From the NCBI RefSeq assembly GCF_002931555.1, contig NZ_PSTZ01000011.1, positions 62,001 through 126,000 on the forward strand: a DNA stretch of 64,000 nucleotides. Reading direction: 5' to 3'. The first letter of the stretch is position 1. Each line of letters begins with the position of its first letter. The stretch comes from Pseudoclavibacter sp. RFBB5. GTDB lineage: Bacteria > Actinomycetota > Actinomycetes > Actinomycetales > Microbacteriaceae. The notes below the pieces were generated by a model that searched no databases, was not told the origin of the DNA, and saw only the letters and a list, made by a program, of their open reading frames with translations. Below are positions 16,939-24,675 of this stretch, in pieces. The position numbers were made by a program, and so were the translations under genes.

Positions 16939-18195
16939 TCAGTACCAACCGAGCGCGAACGGCGCGTAGGTGACGATGAACAGCAGCAGGATCGACACGC
17001 CGAGCCACGGCAGCATGTCCTTCATCGCCTTCTCGGCGGATATGCCTGCGATGCGGCTCGTGATGAGCAGGTTGATGCCGACAGGTGGCGTGATCAGGCC
17101 GATCGCGAGGTTGATGACCACGATGAGCCCGAAGTGCACGGGGTCGACCCCGACGGCCGTCATGATCGGCAGGAGCACCGGCGTGAAGATGATGATTGCA
17201 GCGTTGCCCTCCACCACGGTACCGACGAGCAGGAGCAGGACGTTCGCGACGAGGAGGATCACGAAGATGTTGTCGGTGATCCCCAGGACCGCCGCTGCGA
17301 GGATCTCGGGGGTGCCGCCGGTGACGAGCGCCCACGAGTACGCCTGTGCCATGGCGATGATGAGCATGATCGCAGCTACGAGCATCGCAGTCTCCCGCAT
17401 CGCCGTCACGATGCGAGCCCACGTCAGCCCCCGGTACACGAAGAACCCGATGATCGCGGCGACCGTCACCGCCACCGCGCCTCCCTCCGTGGCCGTGAAG
17501 ACACCGAGGCGGATACCTCCGAGCACGACGACGGGGATGAGGAGCGCGGGAATCGCCTTGAGGAAGGCCCTTCCGAGACCGCGCAGGTCGGTCGACTTCT
17601 CAGCTGGATATCCCTTCTTGCGCGCGATGAGCCAGCCCGTGATCAGGTAGACCACGCCGAATGCGAGACCGATGTACAGACCGTGGAAGAACAGATCGCC
17701 GATCGAGACCTCGGCGGCCACGGCATAGATGATCATCGTGATGCTCGGTGGGAGCACGAGGGCGATGATCGACGCGGCGGCGGTCACCGACGCCGCGTCA
17801 CCGGGCGAGTAGCCGCGGCGAAGCATCTGCGGGATGAGGAGACGCCCGACGGCCGACGCATCAGCCACGGCCGAGCCCGACATGCCACCGAATGTGACGT
17901 TCGTGAGCACGTTCACCGCCGAGAGCCCGCCTCGGATGCGCCCGACGAGCGCGTAGGCGAAGTCGATGAGTCGCTGCGTCGTGCCACCTGCGTTCATGAT
18001 GGCGCCAGCCAGTACGAAGAGAGGCACGGCTAGCAGAGGGAAGGAGCGCATACCGGCGATGAAGCGCTGGGCCCCCACTTCAGGTGGGACACCCTCGACT
18101 GCCAGGCTGACGAACGACGCGAGGCCGACGGAGATCCCCACCGGGACGCCGATAGCGAGGAGCAGGAGGAGCAGTCCTCCGAGAATCACGGGCAT
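16939..18195 (-). CDS. dctM: TRAP transporter large permease DctM
   Basis: 418 residues, about 12 membrane helices across the full length. Family landmarks: FPLLAVPLFVLAGAIMNAGG, NVTFGGMSGSAVADASAVG, LPPSITMIIYAV and INLAIGLITPPVGINLLI. Sodium- or proton-driven import channel of the TRAP system. Its start overlaps the dctQ stop by one base (TGATG), and dctP follows after 44 bp. Confidence 0.93.
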   Translation of the reverse strand: MPVILGGLLLLLLAIGVPVGISVGLASFVSLAVEGVPPEVGAQRFIAGMRSFPLLAVPLFVLAGAIMNAGGTTQRLIDFAYALVGRIRGGLSAVNVLTNVTFGGMSGSAVADASAVGRLLIPQMLRRGYSPGDAASVTAAASIIALVLPPSITMIIYAVAAEVSIGDLFFHGLYIGLAFGVVYLITGWLIARKKGYPAEKSTDLRGLGRAFLKAIPALLIPVVVLGGIRLGVFTATEGGAVAVTVAAIIGFFVYRGLTWARIVTAMRETAMLVAAIMLIIAMAQAYSWALVTGGTPEILAAAVLGITDNIFVILLVANVLLLLVGTVVEGNAAIIIFTPVLLPIMTAVGVDPVHFGLIVVINLAIGLITPPVGINLLITSRIAGISAEKAMKDMLPWLGVSILLLFIVTYAPFALGWY

Positions 18196-18776
18196 CAGAC
18201 GTCCTTGTCTTCTGGGGTCTTGGCTTCGTCGACGCTCGTCTCCGCGGTGAGGACCGCCACGACGTCGATGGGCTCGTCGAAGTCGCCACGCAGGGCCGCG
18301 ACTAGCTTCTCGAACGAGAAGAGGAACGAGAGGCCCATGCCGATGGGGACCGTGAGGTACATCGCCAACAGGGTCACATCCATGCCGGAGGCGATGGTGA
18401 GGCCGGTCATGAGCTGCCGGGCCCCTGTGGGCAGCATCATCGCCGCATACACCGTGACCAGCGCGAAGAGGGCTGCGGTCAGGACGTAGGCGACGACGAC
18501 GAAGGTGCGCCGCACCTTGCCGTGCATGCGATCGACGACGAGCGTGACCGCGATGTGCTCACTGTGCCGCACGGCGACGGGGATGGCCGCCATGACGCAC
18601 CACACGAACATGAGGGTCGCGAACTCCTCAGACCACACCGTGGGGCTGTTGAGCACGTACCTCATGAACACCTGGAACACGAGGACGAGGCTGATGAGCG
18701 TGACCGCAACGGCGGCGATCGTGAGGAGTACACGCTCGATGCCCGTGAAGATCCGGCCGACGACGCCGCCGATCAC
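18195..18776 (-). CDS. dctQ: TRAP transporter small permease DctQ
   Basis: 193 residues with four membrane helices and the DctQ middle motif (VFQVFMRYVLNSPTVWSEEFATLMFVW, then HIAVTLVVDRM). A charged tail of about 35 residues ends it. GTG start overlaps the upstream dehydrogenase stop (GTGA), so the unit runs dehydrogenase-dctQ-dctM-dctP-otnK-otnC. Confidence 0.9.
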   Translation of the reverse strand: MIGGVVGRIFTGIERVLLTIAAVAVTLISLVLVFQVFMRYVLNSPTVWSEEFATLMFVWCVMAAIPVAVRHSEHIAVTLVVDRMHGKVRRTFVVVAYVLTAALFALVTVYAAMMLPTGARQLMTGLTIASGMDVTLLAMYLTVPIGMGLSFLFSFEKLVAALRGDFDEPIDVVAVLTAETSVDEAKTPEDKDV

Positions 18777-19771
18777 GGGACCATCACCAGCTTCACGATG
18801 TCACCGGGGCCGTCTGCGGCCATCCTGGTGGTGATCTCGGCTCCCTCTTCCAGGGACGTCGTCCGCGAGACGATGGCGTCGGCCAGACCGGGGTGCCGGT
18901 CGAGGACGTCCAGCGCGGTCGAGAAGTCCGCCTTCGTGTACATGGCTGTGCCGAGGAGGGCGATCTCGCGAACCTGCAGCTCGCCCACGGGAACCGGCAC
19001 GGGCTTACCGAAGACGGCGACCTGCACGATGGCGCCTCCAGGTGCGACAGCCGCGAAGGCCCGCTCGAGGAGAGCCGGCACGCCAGCCGCCACGAAGACC
19101 GCGTCGTAGCTGTGGGACTCCAGGTCGACGTCCGGAACGTGCACTCCGGTCGCCCCGAGGGACTCGAGCATCGGATGCACATGGGTGCGCGGCTCGATCA
19201 CATCGAGCGTCTCCGCACCGGAGTCACGGAGCACGCGAGCGACGAGCGCACCGATGGTTCCGCCGCCGAGGACGAGCGACCGCGTGCGGGCCCGCTCTCC
19301 CAGCTGGGCGACCGCGTGGGCCGCGACCGCGATGGGTTCGGCGAGAGCGAGGTGCTCATCGGCGATGCCGTCCGGTGCAGGGATGATGGTGGTCGCGGGG
19401 ACGGCGGTGAACTCCGCGAAGGAGCCGTCCCACGCGGCGATGCCGAGCATCTGCTTGCTCGCGCAGAGGTGGTAGCGGTTGCTTGCGCAGAGTGCGCACT
19501 CGCCGCAGGAGCGCTGAGGGTCGATGACAACGCGATCTCCGATTGTGAGTCCGTCGACGCCGGATCCGACCTCGGCGACGCGCCCGCCCGCCTCGTGGCC
19601 TGAGATGAGCGGTGGGATGCGGAACGGATGCGTGCCGCGCAGCGCAGCCAGGTCGGAGCCGCACACGCCGGTGGAGGTCACCTGCACCACCACCTCGCCT
19701 GGTCGGGCTTGGGGTTTCGGAATGTCGACCACCTGGGCTTTCCCAGATTCGTCGAAACGGATAGCGCGCAT
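18773..19771 (-). CDS. Zinc-binding MDR dehydrogenase of the sugar-acid cluster
   Basis: 332 residues, sorbitol/threonine dehydrogenase-like. Catalytic zinc region GVCGSDLAALRG and GHEAGGRVAEVG; structural zinc Cys cluster CGECALCASNRYHLC (about residues 93-107); the nucleotide-binding VLGGGTIGALVARVLRD. It would oxidise a hydroxyl of the imported compound. First gene of the operon, divergent from the FCD-GntR gene. In known OtnK/OtnC pathways the dehydrogenase belongs to the beta-hydroxyacid family, so an MDR enzyme here is a departure. Confidence 0.88.
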   Translation of the reverse strand: MRAIRFDESGKAQVVDIPKPQARPGEVVVQVTSTGVCGSDLAALRGTHPFRIPPLISGHEAGGRVAEVGSGVDGLTIGDRVVIDPQRSCGECALCASNRYHLCASKQMLGIAAWDGSFAEFTAVPATTIIPAPDGIADEHLALAEPIAVAAHAVAQLGERARTRSLVLGGGTIGALVARVLRDSGAETLDVIEPRTHVHPMLESLGATGVHVPDVDLESHSYDAVFVAAGVPALLERAFAAVAPGGAIVQVAVFGKPVPVPVGELQVREIALLGTAMYTKADFSTALDVLDRHPGLADAIVSRTTSLEEGAEITTRMAADGPGDIVKLVMVP

Positions 19772-19947
19772 TCGGCTGCTCTTCCCCGCGACTCACGGCC
19801 GCGTTGCTTCGCGTGCGGGTAGGTGCTTGCGGTGCGAATCCAGCACTGGATGGCACGCGACAAGCTGACTGATTGCATCCTATCATACCAGTTGGGCCGC
19901 AGCTCTGGTGCGGCAGAATGGAAACCACACCTACGAAGGGAGCGCTG

Positions 19948-20691
19948 ATGCCTGAGGCAGCCAGCACACAGCGCACACCGCAGACAGGGATCGTTCGCCA
20001 GAAGCGGCTCTCCGACCAGGTAGCGGACGCGATCAAGGACGACATCCTGGAGCGTGGGCTGGAGCCCGGCGACAAGCTCCCGTCCGAACGCGAGCTCTGC
20101 GAGACCTACGGCGTCTCACGCACCGTCATCCGAGAGGCAGTCCAGGCGCTCACCGCGAAGAGCATAGTGATCGCGACTCCCGGCTCCGGACTCACCGTCG
20201 CCCGCGCGAGCATCGACGACGTCGGCCAGATGCTGCAGATGTTCCTCCGAAACGGACCGGACGTCCCCTACCTGCAGCTGCACGAGGTGCGCGCGACGCT
20301 CGAGGTCTCCGTCGCGGGGCTCGCAGCCGAGCGCATCGACGACACCGGCATCAGCGCGCTCGCCGACCTCTGCGAACAGCTGCCCTCGTTCTCCGACGAC
20401 ATCGCCGCCGCCTCGCGCAACGACTACGACTTCCACCGCGGGCTCGCCGTAGCCACCGGGAATGACTTCTTCGTCACGCTCTACGACGTCCTCGGAGAGG
20501 GACTCATGCAGACCCGCATCGCCACCTTCTCCTTCGACCCCAGGCGCATCGACGTCGTGGCTCGGGCCCATGCGGCGATCGTCGCGCGTCTCGCAGCCCA
20601 CGACTCCGATGGCGCGAGCAAGGCCATGGTGGATCACCTCGGCGAGGTGCGCGAGACCTGGATCCTGCACCAGTCGCATCCGTCACCCTGA
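19948..20691 (+). CDS. FCD-domain GntR family regulator
   Basis: 247 residues. Winged helix with LSDQVADAIKDDILERGLEPGDKLPSERELCETYGVSRTVIREAVQALTAKSIV (about residues 20-73), followed by an all-helical FCD ligand domain (RATLEVSVAGLAAERI, DYDFHRGLAVATGNDFF with metal-site-like D/H residues, ARAHAAIVARL). ATG 19948 is chosen for GAAGGGAG 5 bp upstream; a second in-frame ATG at 19921-region lacks one. Divergent from the transport/catabolism operon and upstream of an SDR gene: probably the local, substrate-responsive repressor. The 176-base divergent gap has an AT-rich tract CCTATCATACCAG at 19879-19891 that may be promoter or operator. Confidence 0.88.
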   Translation: MPEAASTQRTPQTGIVRQKRLSDQVADAIKDDILERGLEPGDKLPSERELCETYGVSRTVIREAVQALTAKSIVIATPGSGLTVARASIDDVGQMLQMFLRNGPDVPYLQLHEVRATLEVSVAGLAAERIDDTGISALADLCEQLPSFSDDIAAASRNDYDFHRGLAVATGNDFFVTLYDVLGEGLMQTRIATFSFDPRRIDVVARAHAAIVARLAAHDSDGASKAMVDHLGEVRETWILHQSHPSP

Positions 20692-20703
20692 CCGCAGCAC
20701 CAG

Positions 20704-20725
20704 TCGCTGTGTGACTACACAGCGA
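20704..20725. promoter_or_regulatory. Perfect 9-bp-arm palindrome between gntR and SDR genes
   Basis: TCGCTGTGT, GACT, ACACAGCGA. It ends 81 bp before the SDR start and 13 bp after the gntR stop. It could be an operator for the SDR gene or a small terminator/attenuator hairpin; no T-tract follows, which favours an operator. Confidence 0.5.
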
Positions 20726-20805
20726 TTATGGATGCGCGCTTCCTAGCCTTCGTTGGATCCCCGGGCGGCCAGCCACGCGGGCCCAGACGACAAAGGAGTT
20801 GCGAT

Positions 20806-21576
20806 ATGACAGATTTCAGCGGACGTTCAGTCCTCATCACCGGTGGAGCGGGCGGCATCGGCGCTGCGACCGCAGAGGAGTTCCTCAAGCTGGGGGCCCG
20901 CGTGGCTCTGGTCGACCTGTTCGCCGAGCCGCTCGAGGCCACGCGCGAGCGCCTCGCGGCACACGGGGACGTCATCACGATCACTGCGGACGTCACCAAT
21001 GAGGCAGACGTCGAGCGCTACGTCGCCGAGACCGTCGAGGCGTTCGGCACCATCGACGTGTTCTTCAACAACGCCGGCATCGAGGGCGCCGTCGGCCCGC
21101 TCACGGAGGCGAGCGTCGACAACTACGAGAAGGTGTTCGCCGTCAACGTCCGCGGAGTCTTCCTCGGCATGAAGCACGTGCTCAAGGTCATGACCGAGCG
21201 CGGCAGCGGCAGCATCATCAACACCTCCTCGGAGGCAGGCCTCGACGGGTCGCCAGGCGTCTCCGCGTACGTCGCGTCGAAGCACGCTGTCGTCGGCTTC
21301 ACGAAGTCGGCCGCGCTCGAGGTCGCGGCGACCGGGGTTCGGGTCAACAGCATCCACCCGTCCGGCGTGAACACGCAGATGGTGCGGCGCCTCGAGGAAG
21401 GATTCGGCGGCGGCGACACCGAGGCCGCGAAGGCAGGCTTCCAGGCGGCGATCCCGATGGGCCGCTACGCGGAGCCGCTCGATATCGCGCGCGTCGTCGT
21501 GTTCCTCGGCTCGGACGAGGCGTCGTTCGTGACCGGCGCGCAGTGGCGCGTCGACGGCGGCAACGGCGCCCGCTGA
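20806..21576 (+). CDS. SDR dehydrogenase of the sugar-acid cluster
   Basis: 256 residues, classical SDR: TGGAGGIG near residue 12, ITADVTNEADV, FFNNAGIEGA, a Ser in NTSSEAG and catalytic YVASK, ending QWRVDGGNGAR as in 3-oxoacyl-reductase/glucose-dehydrogenase relatives. ATG 20806 has AAAGGAG 7 bp upstream. Lies behind the GntR gene on the same strand and probably works in the same pathway, either as the second oxidation or as an epimerising redox step with the MDR enzyme. Convergent with the heat-shock operon. Confidence 0.87.
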   Translation: MTDFSGRSVLITGGAGGIGAATAEEFLKLGARVALVDLFAEPLEATRERLAAHGDVITITADVTNEADVERYVAETVEAFGTIDVFFNNAGIEGAVGPLTEASVDNYEKVFAVNVRGVFLGMKHVLKVMTERGSGSIINTSSEAGLDGSPGVSAYVASKHAVVGFTKSAALEVAATGVRVNSIHPSGVNTQMVRRLEEGFGGGDTEAAKAGFQAAIPMGRYAEPLDIARVVVFLGSDEASFVTGAQWRVDGGNGAR

Positions 21577-21624
21577 CCAGAGCATCCTCCGCGCCGCGCG
21601 CGGGCGAAGGCAGACTCACGCAGT

Positions 21625-21682
21625 CAGAGTTGTGGCCCGGTGCTGCTCCCGAGAACGGGAACAGCATCGGGCCACAACTCTG
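21625..21682. terminator. Long 27-bp hairpin in convergent gap
   Basis: Arms 21625-21651 and 21656-21682 begin CAGAGTTGTGGCCC and pair over 27 positions with two G-U wobbles around an AGAA loop. It separates the SDR gene from the end of the heat-shock operon. Far longer than a normal intrinsic terminator and without a T-tract. Confidence 0.75.
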
Positions 21683-21757
21683 TGGTGCTCGCGGCTCACC
21701 GGGTCGCCTCTCCCGAGGCGCGGCACAGCCCGCGGCACCCGCGCCTCCCGCCGCCCC

Positions 21758-22297
21758 TCAGGCGAGACTCGTCAGCACGAACAGCGTCGCGCGCAGCGGC
21801 GAGAGCGCGATCGCGACGGCGAGGTCCTGGGGCGTGCACCCGCCCTCGAGCCGATGCGACGTGAACGACGCCCCGCTTGTCACGACCGGCGCCCCATTGC
21901 GGGAGACCTGAACGCTCGAGAGGCCGACGCCGCGCATCGTCCACTCGGTGCCGTCGACGCCGCCGATGCGAGCCCGCACCGTGCGCGAGCGGCGAGTGAG
22001 CTGAAGGTCGAATCGCCGAGCATGCGGCTGCGTCACCTCGCCGGCGATACCGCCGACGACGAGCTGCATCGGGAACCGGAATGCGCCCTCGGGTGCGACC
22101 CAGGCCGCCCCGCGGTGGTGCGTCTCGTCGGCGATGAGCTCGGCGGTCGGGAGCCCGTCGCCGGAGGCCGTCGCGCGCCAGGGGTCGGCCGAGTACACGA
22201 GCGTGGCCGTGCCGAAGGGGGTCGCAGCCCGCCACACCTCTTCCGGTGACCGGTGGGTGATCGGGAACCGCTGGGACCGGAATGCACGGATGCTCAC
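21758..22297 (-). CDS. Hypothetical fifth gene of the heat-shock operon
   Basis: 179 residues, not recognised. MSIRAFRSQRFPITHRSPEEVWRAATPFGTATLVY leads into a beta-rich middle (RFPMQLVVGGIAGEVTQ, FDLQLTRRSRTVRARIGGVDG) and a hydrophobic C-terminal helix (DLAVAIALSPLRATLFVLTSLA). GTG start at 22297 has GAGGAA 7 bp upstream and lies 19 bp behind the hspR stop, so it is probably transcribed with dnaK-grpE-dnaJ-hspR. Soluble, perhaps membrane-associated through its tail. Confidence 0.6.
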   Translation of the reverse strand: MSIRAFRSQRFPITHRSPEEVWRAATPFGTATLVYSADPWRATASGDGLPTAELIADETHHRGAAWVAPEGAFRFPMQLVVGGIAGEVTQPHARRFDLQLTRRSRTVRARIGGVDGTEWTMRGVGLSSVQVSRNGAPVVTSGASFTSHRLEGGCTPQDLAVAIALSPLRATLFVLTSLA

Positions 22298-22316
22298 GGC
22301 GCGTTCCTCGGCGTGC

Positions 22317-22829
22317 CTAGTCGTTCGCGGGCTTCTTCGCGGTGGGGCGACGCCTGCGCACGGGGCGTGGGCGCTCCTCGGCTTCGCGTTCCGCCTCGTG
22401 CACGCGAGCCGGCCGCCAGACGACAACCTCGGTGCGGCGTGCCGTGCGGCGCCCATGTGCGAGCGGCACGACGTCGCCGCGCTCACCAGCCGCGAAGACG
22501 CGACCACCGAGCCGGGTGAGGCGCTCGTCGGCGAGCTCCGCCTCGAGCGCACGCACGCGGCGGCGCAGCCCGAGCACCTCACGCTGCAGCTCGAGCACGC
22601 GGGCGATGCCCTCGAGGCTCACGCCCTCGTTCGAGAGCACTGCGATCTCCCGCAGCTGCGCCACGTCGCGCAGCGAATAGCGCCGCACGCGGCCCGCAGT
22701 ACGCTGCGGCGTGACCAGACCCATCCGGTCGTATTGCCGCAGGGTCTGCGGGTGCATGTTCGCGAGCTCGGCGGCCATGGCGATCGCGAAGATCGGGGCG
22801 TCCTCGTCGAGGTCGGAGGGGAGTGCCAT
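22317..22829 (-). CDS. hspR: Heat-shock repressor HspR
   Basis: 170 residues, MerR-type winged helix: IFAIAMAAELANMHPQTLRQYDRMGLVTPQRTAGRVRRYSLRDVAQLREIAVLSNEGVSLEGIARVLEL. A coiled-coil helix (VLGLRRRVRALEAELADERL) and a basic tail follow. HspR binds HAIR sites (CTTGAGT-N7-ACTCAAG) with DnaK as co-repressor; two such sites are seen before dnaK in this window, closing the feedback loop. Starts 8 bp after the dnaJ stop. Confidence 0.93.
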   Translation of the reverse strand: MALPSDLDEDAPIFAIAMAAELANMHPQTLRQYDRMGLVTPQRTAGRVRRYSLRDVAQLREIAVLSNEGVSLEGIARVLELQREVLGLRRRVRALEAELADERLTRLGGRVFAAGERGDVVPLAHGRRTARRTEVVVWRPARVHEAEREAEERPRPVRRRRPTAKKPAND

Positions 22830-22837
22830 GAGCGCCC

Positions 22838-23848
22838 CTACCTGCCTTGGCGGGCGAGGCGGAGGAGATCCTCGCGCGGGCTCTCGTCACCGGATGCGGC
22901 GACGAAGTCAGCGAGGGCCTTCTCCTGCGCACTTGAGAGATGGTTCGGGACCGCGACCTCCAGGTGCACGAGCAGATCGCCCTTGCCCTTCTTCGTCTCG
23001 ATGCCGCGGCCTTTGACGCGCAGCGTCTTGCCGTTCGGGGTGCCGGGCGCGACCTTCACGCGCACGGTGCCGCCGTCGACCGTGGGTACCTCGATGGTCG
23101 CGCCGAGCACTGCCTCCGCGAAGGAGACGGGCACGGTGACCTCGAGGTTGAGCCCCGAGCGGGTGAAGACGGGGTCCGGGCGAACCGTCACCGTGAGGAT
23201 CAGGTCTCCCGCTTCGCCGCCGTTGGGGCTCTGGCCGCCCTTGCCGCGGAGTCGGATCTTCTGCCCGTCCTCGACGCCGGCCGGAACGCGCACCTTCACG
23301 ACGCGTCCGTCCTGCCCCTGCAGCTCCACGGTGTCGCCCTTGATGGCGGTCATGAAACCGAGGGTCGTGGATGCGCTCTGGTCGCGGCCCTTCTGCGGTC
23401 CGGTCTGGAACCCGGCGGGGCGACCTGCGCCGCCGCCGAAGCTGCCGGCGCCGAATCCGCCGCCGCCTCCGCCGAACATGGAGCCGAGGAGGTCCTCGAA
23501 GTCCGCATTCGACGCGCCTCGGCGCGCACCGCCGCCGTTGAACATCCCGCCGAACACGTCCTCGAAGCCCGCGCCTCCGGGGCCGCCTGGGCCCTGCTGG
23601 AAGCGGGCGCCGGAGCCCATCGCGCGCATCTGGTCGTACTCTGCGCGGTGCTCTGGGTCGGAGATCACGGAGTAGGCCTCGGAGATCTCCTTGAACTTCG
23701 CCTCAGCAGCGGTGTCGCCCGGGTGCGAGTCAGGGTGGTACTGACGCGCGAGCTTCCGATACTGCTTCTTGAGGTCTTTTTCGTCTACGTCCTTCGATAC
23801 GCCGAGCACCGCGTAGAAGTCCTTGTCAAACCAATCCTGACTGGCCAT
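22838..23848 (-). CDS. dnaJ: DnaJ co-chaperone without zinc finger
   Basis: 336 residues. J domain at residues 1-75 with HPD at 38-40, then a Gly/Phe-rich linker (GGPGGAGFEDVFGGMFNGGG) and the DnaJ C-terminal peptide-binding domains. The CxxCxGxG zinc module is absent, which makes it the DnaJ form usually paired with hspR in actinobacteria. Stimulates the DnaK ATPase. Separated from grpE by 114 bp that contain a strong hairpin. Confidence 0.95.
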   Translation of the reverse strand: MASQDWFDKDFYAVLGVSKDVDEKDLKKQYRKLARQYHPDSHPGDTAAEAKFKEISEAYSVISDPEHRAEYDQMRAMGSGARFQQGPGGPGGAGFEDVFGGMFNGGGARRGASNADFEDLLGSMFGGGGGGFGAGSFGGGAGRPAGFQTGPQKGRDQSASTTLGFMTAIKGDTVELQGQDGRVVKVRVPAGVEDGQKIRLRGKGGQSPNGGEAGDLILTVTVRPDPVFTRSGLNLEVTVPVSFAEAVLGATIEVPTVDGGTVRVKVAPGTPNGKTLRVKGRGIETKKGKGDLLVHLEVAVPNHLSSAQEKALADFVAASGDESPREDLLRLARQGR

Positions 23849-23889
23849 ATGGTCCTTCTGTTCCTAGGAATGAGCATGTCTTCTGGATG

Positions 23890-23932
23890 AACACGAGAGG
23901 GGGCCCGCGTCTGCGGTGCCCCCTGCCGTGTT
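23890..23932 (-). promoter_or_regulatory. Nested hairpin between grpE and dnaJ
   Basis: Outer AACACG/CGTGTT, then AGGGGGC/GCCCCCT and inner CCGC/GCGG form one long stem in the leader of dnaJ within the operon transcript. Placement inside an operon suggests partial termination or an RNA-processing barrier that sets the DnaJ/HspR level below DnaK/GrpE. Confidence 0.6.
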
Positions 23933-23962
23933 CGATCGGTGCGGGTGCGCCGATCGCGGTGC

Positions 23963-24673
23963 TTACGAAGCGGGTACGAACACCGCTGCCTTCGCGACGC
24001 GGACCACGCGGTCGCCGACCGTGTAGCCGCGCTCGACAACATCGGCGATGGTGTCGGTGGTGACGCTCGGGTTCGGGAGCTGCGCGATCGCCTCGTACCG
24101 CTGCGGGTCGAAGGCCTCGCCGGCCTCGCCGTAGGCGGTGAGGCCGAGGCGCTCGACCGCCGTGCGGAGCTTGTTGGCGATGACGGCCATGGGCGTGTCC
24201 TCGACGAGGTCGCCGTGCTTCTGGGCACGGTCGAAGTCGTCGAGCACCGGGAGGAGGGAGCGGAGCACTTCAGCCTTGGTGGCGTCGTATGCCTCGCTCT
24301 TCTCACGGTCGGTGCGGCGGCGGTAGTTGGCGTACTCCGCCTGGACGCGCTGCAGGTCCTGGAGGCGCTCCTGGGCGAGATCGCTCTCGCCAGGCGTGCC
24401 CTCGGTTGGTGCGTCTTCCGCGCCTTCCCCGCTGAGGAGCTTCTCGAGGTCCTCAACGCTCAGACCTTCAGCCGCGGCTTCAGCAGCCTCGCCGGTCGCC
24501 GGGTCGGTGTCGTCCGGGATGGACTCCGCCGACTCGGCACCAGCAGCCTTGCCGAGGTCGCGAACTTCGCCAGTCTCCGGGTCGATCCGACGCTTGTCGT
24601 TGATGATCGGCTCGTTTGCTTCTCCCGAGTTCTCGGGACCGCGTGCTTCTGACTCGTTTCGCTCTTCAGCCAT
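23963..24673 (-). CDS. grpE: Nucleotide exchange factor GrpE
   Basis: 236 residues. A long acidic N-terminal region (about 90 residues) precedes the GrpE coiled coil (LAQERLQDLQRVQAEYANYRRRTDREKSEAYDATKAEVLRSLLPVLDDFDRAQKHGD) and the beta head (GEAFDPQRYEAIAQLPNPSVTTDTIADVVERGYTVGDRVVRVAKAAVFVPAS). Releases ADP from DnaK. Starts 2 bp after the dnaK stop. Confidence 0.95.
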   Translation of the reverse strand: MAEERNESEARGPENSGEANEPIINDKRRIDPETGEVRDLGKAAGAESAESIPDDTDPATGEAAEAAAEGLSVEDLEKLLSGEGAEDAPTEGTPGESDLAQERLQDLQRVQAEYANYRRRTDREKSEAYDATKAEVLRSLLPVLDDFDRAQKHGDLVEDTPMAVIANKLRTAVERLGLTAYGEAGEAFDPQRYEAIAQLPNPSVTTDTIADVVERGYTVGDRVVRVAKAAVFVPAS

Positions 24674-24675
24674 GA

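Noticed and set aside
19879-19891. CCTATCATACCAG as a defined GntR operator
   Set aside because: Only one half-site is recognisable and no partner was found, so I mention it under the gene and do not list it as a feature.
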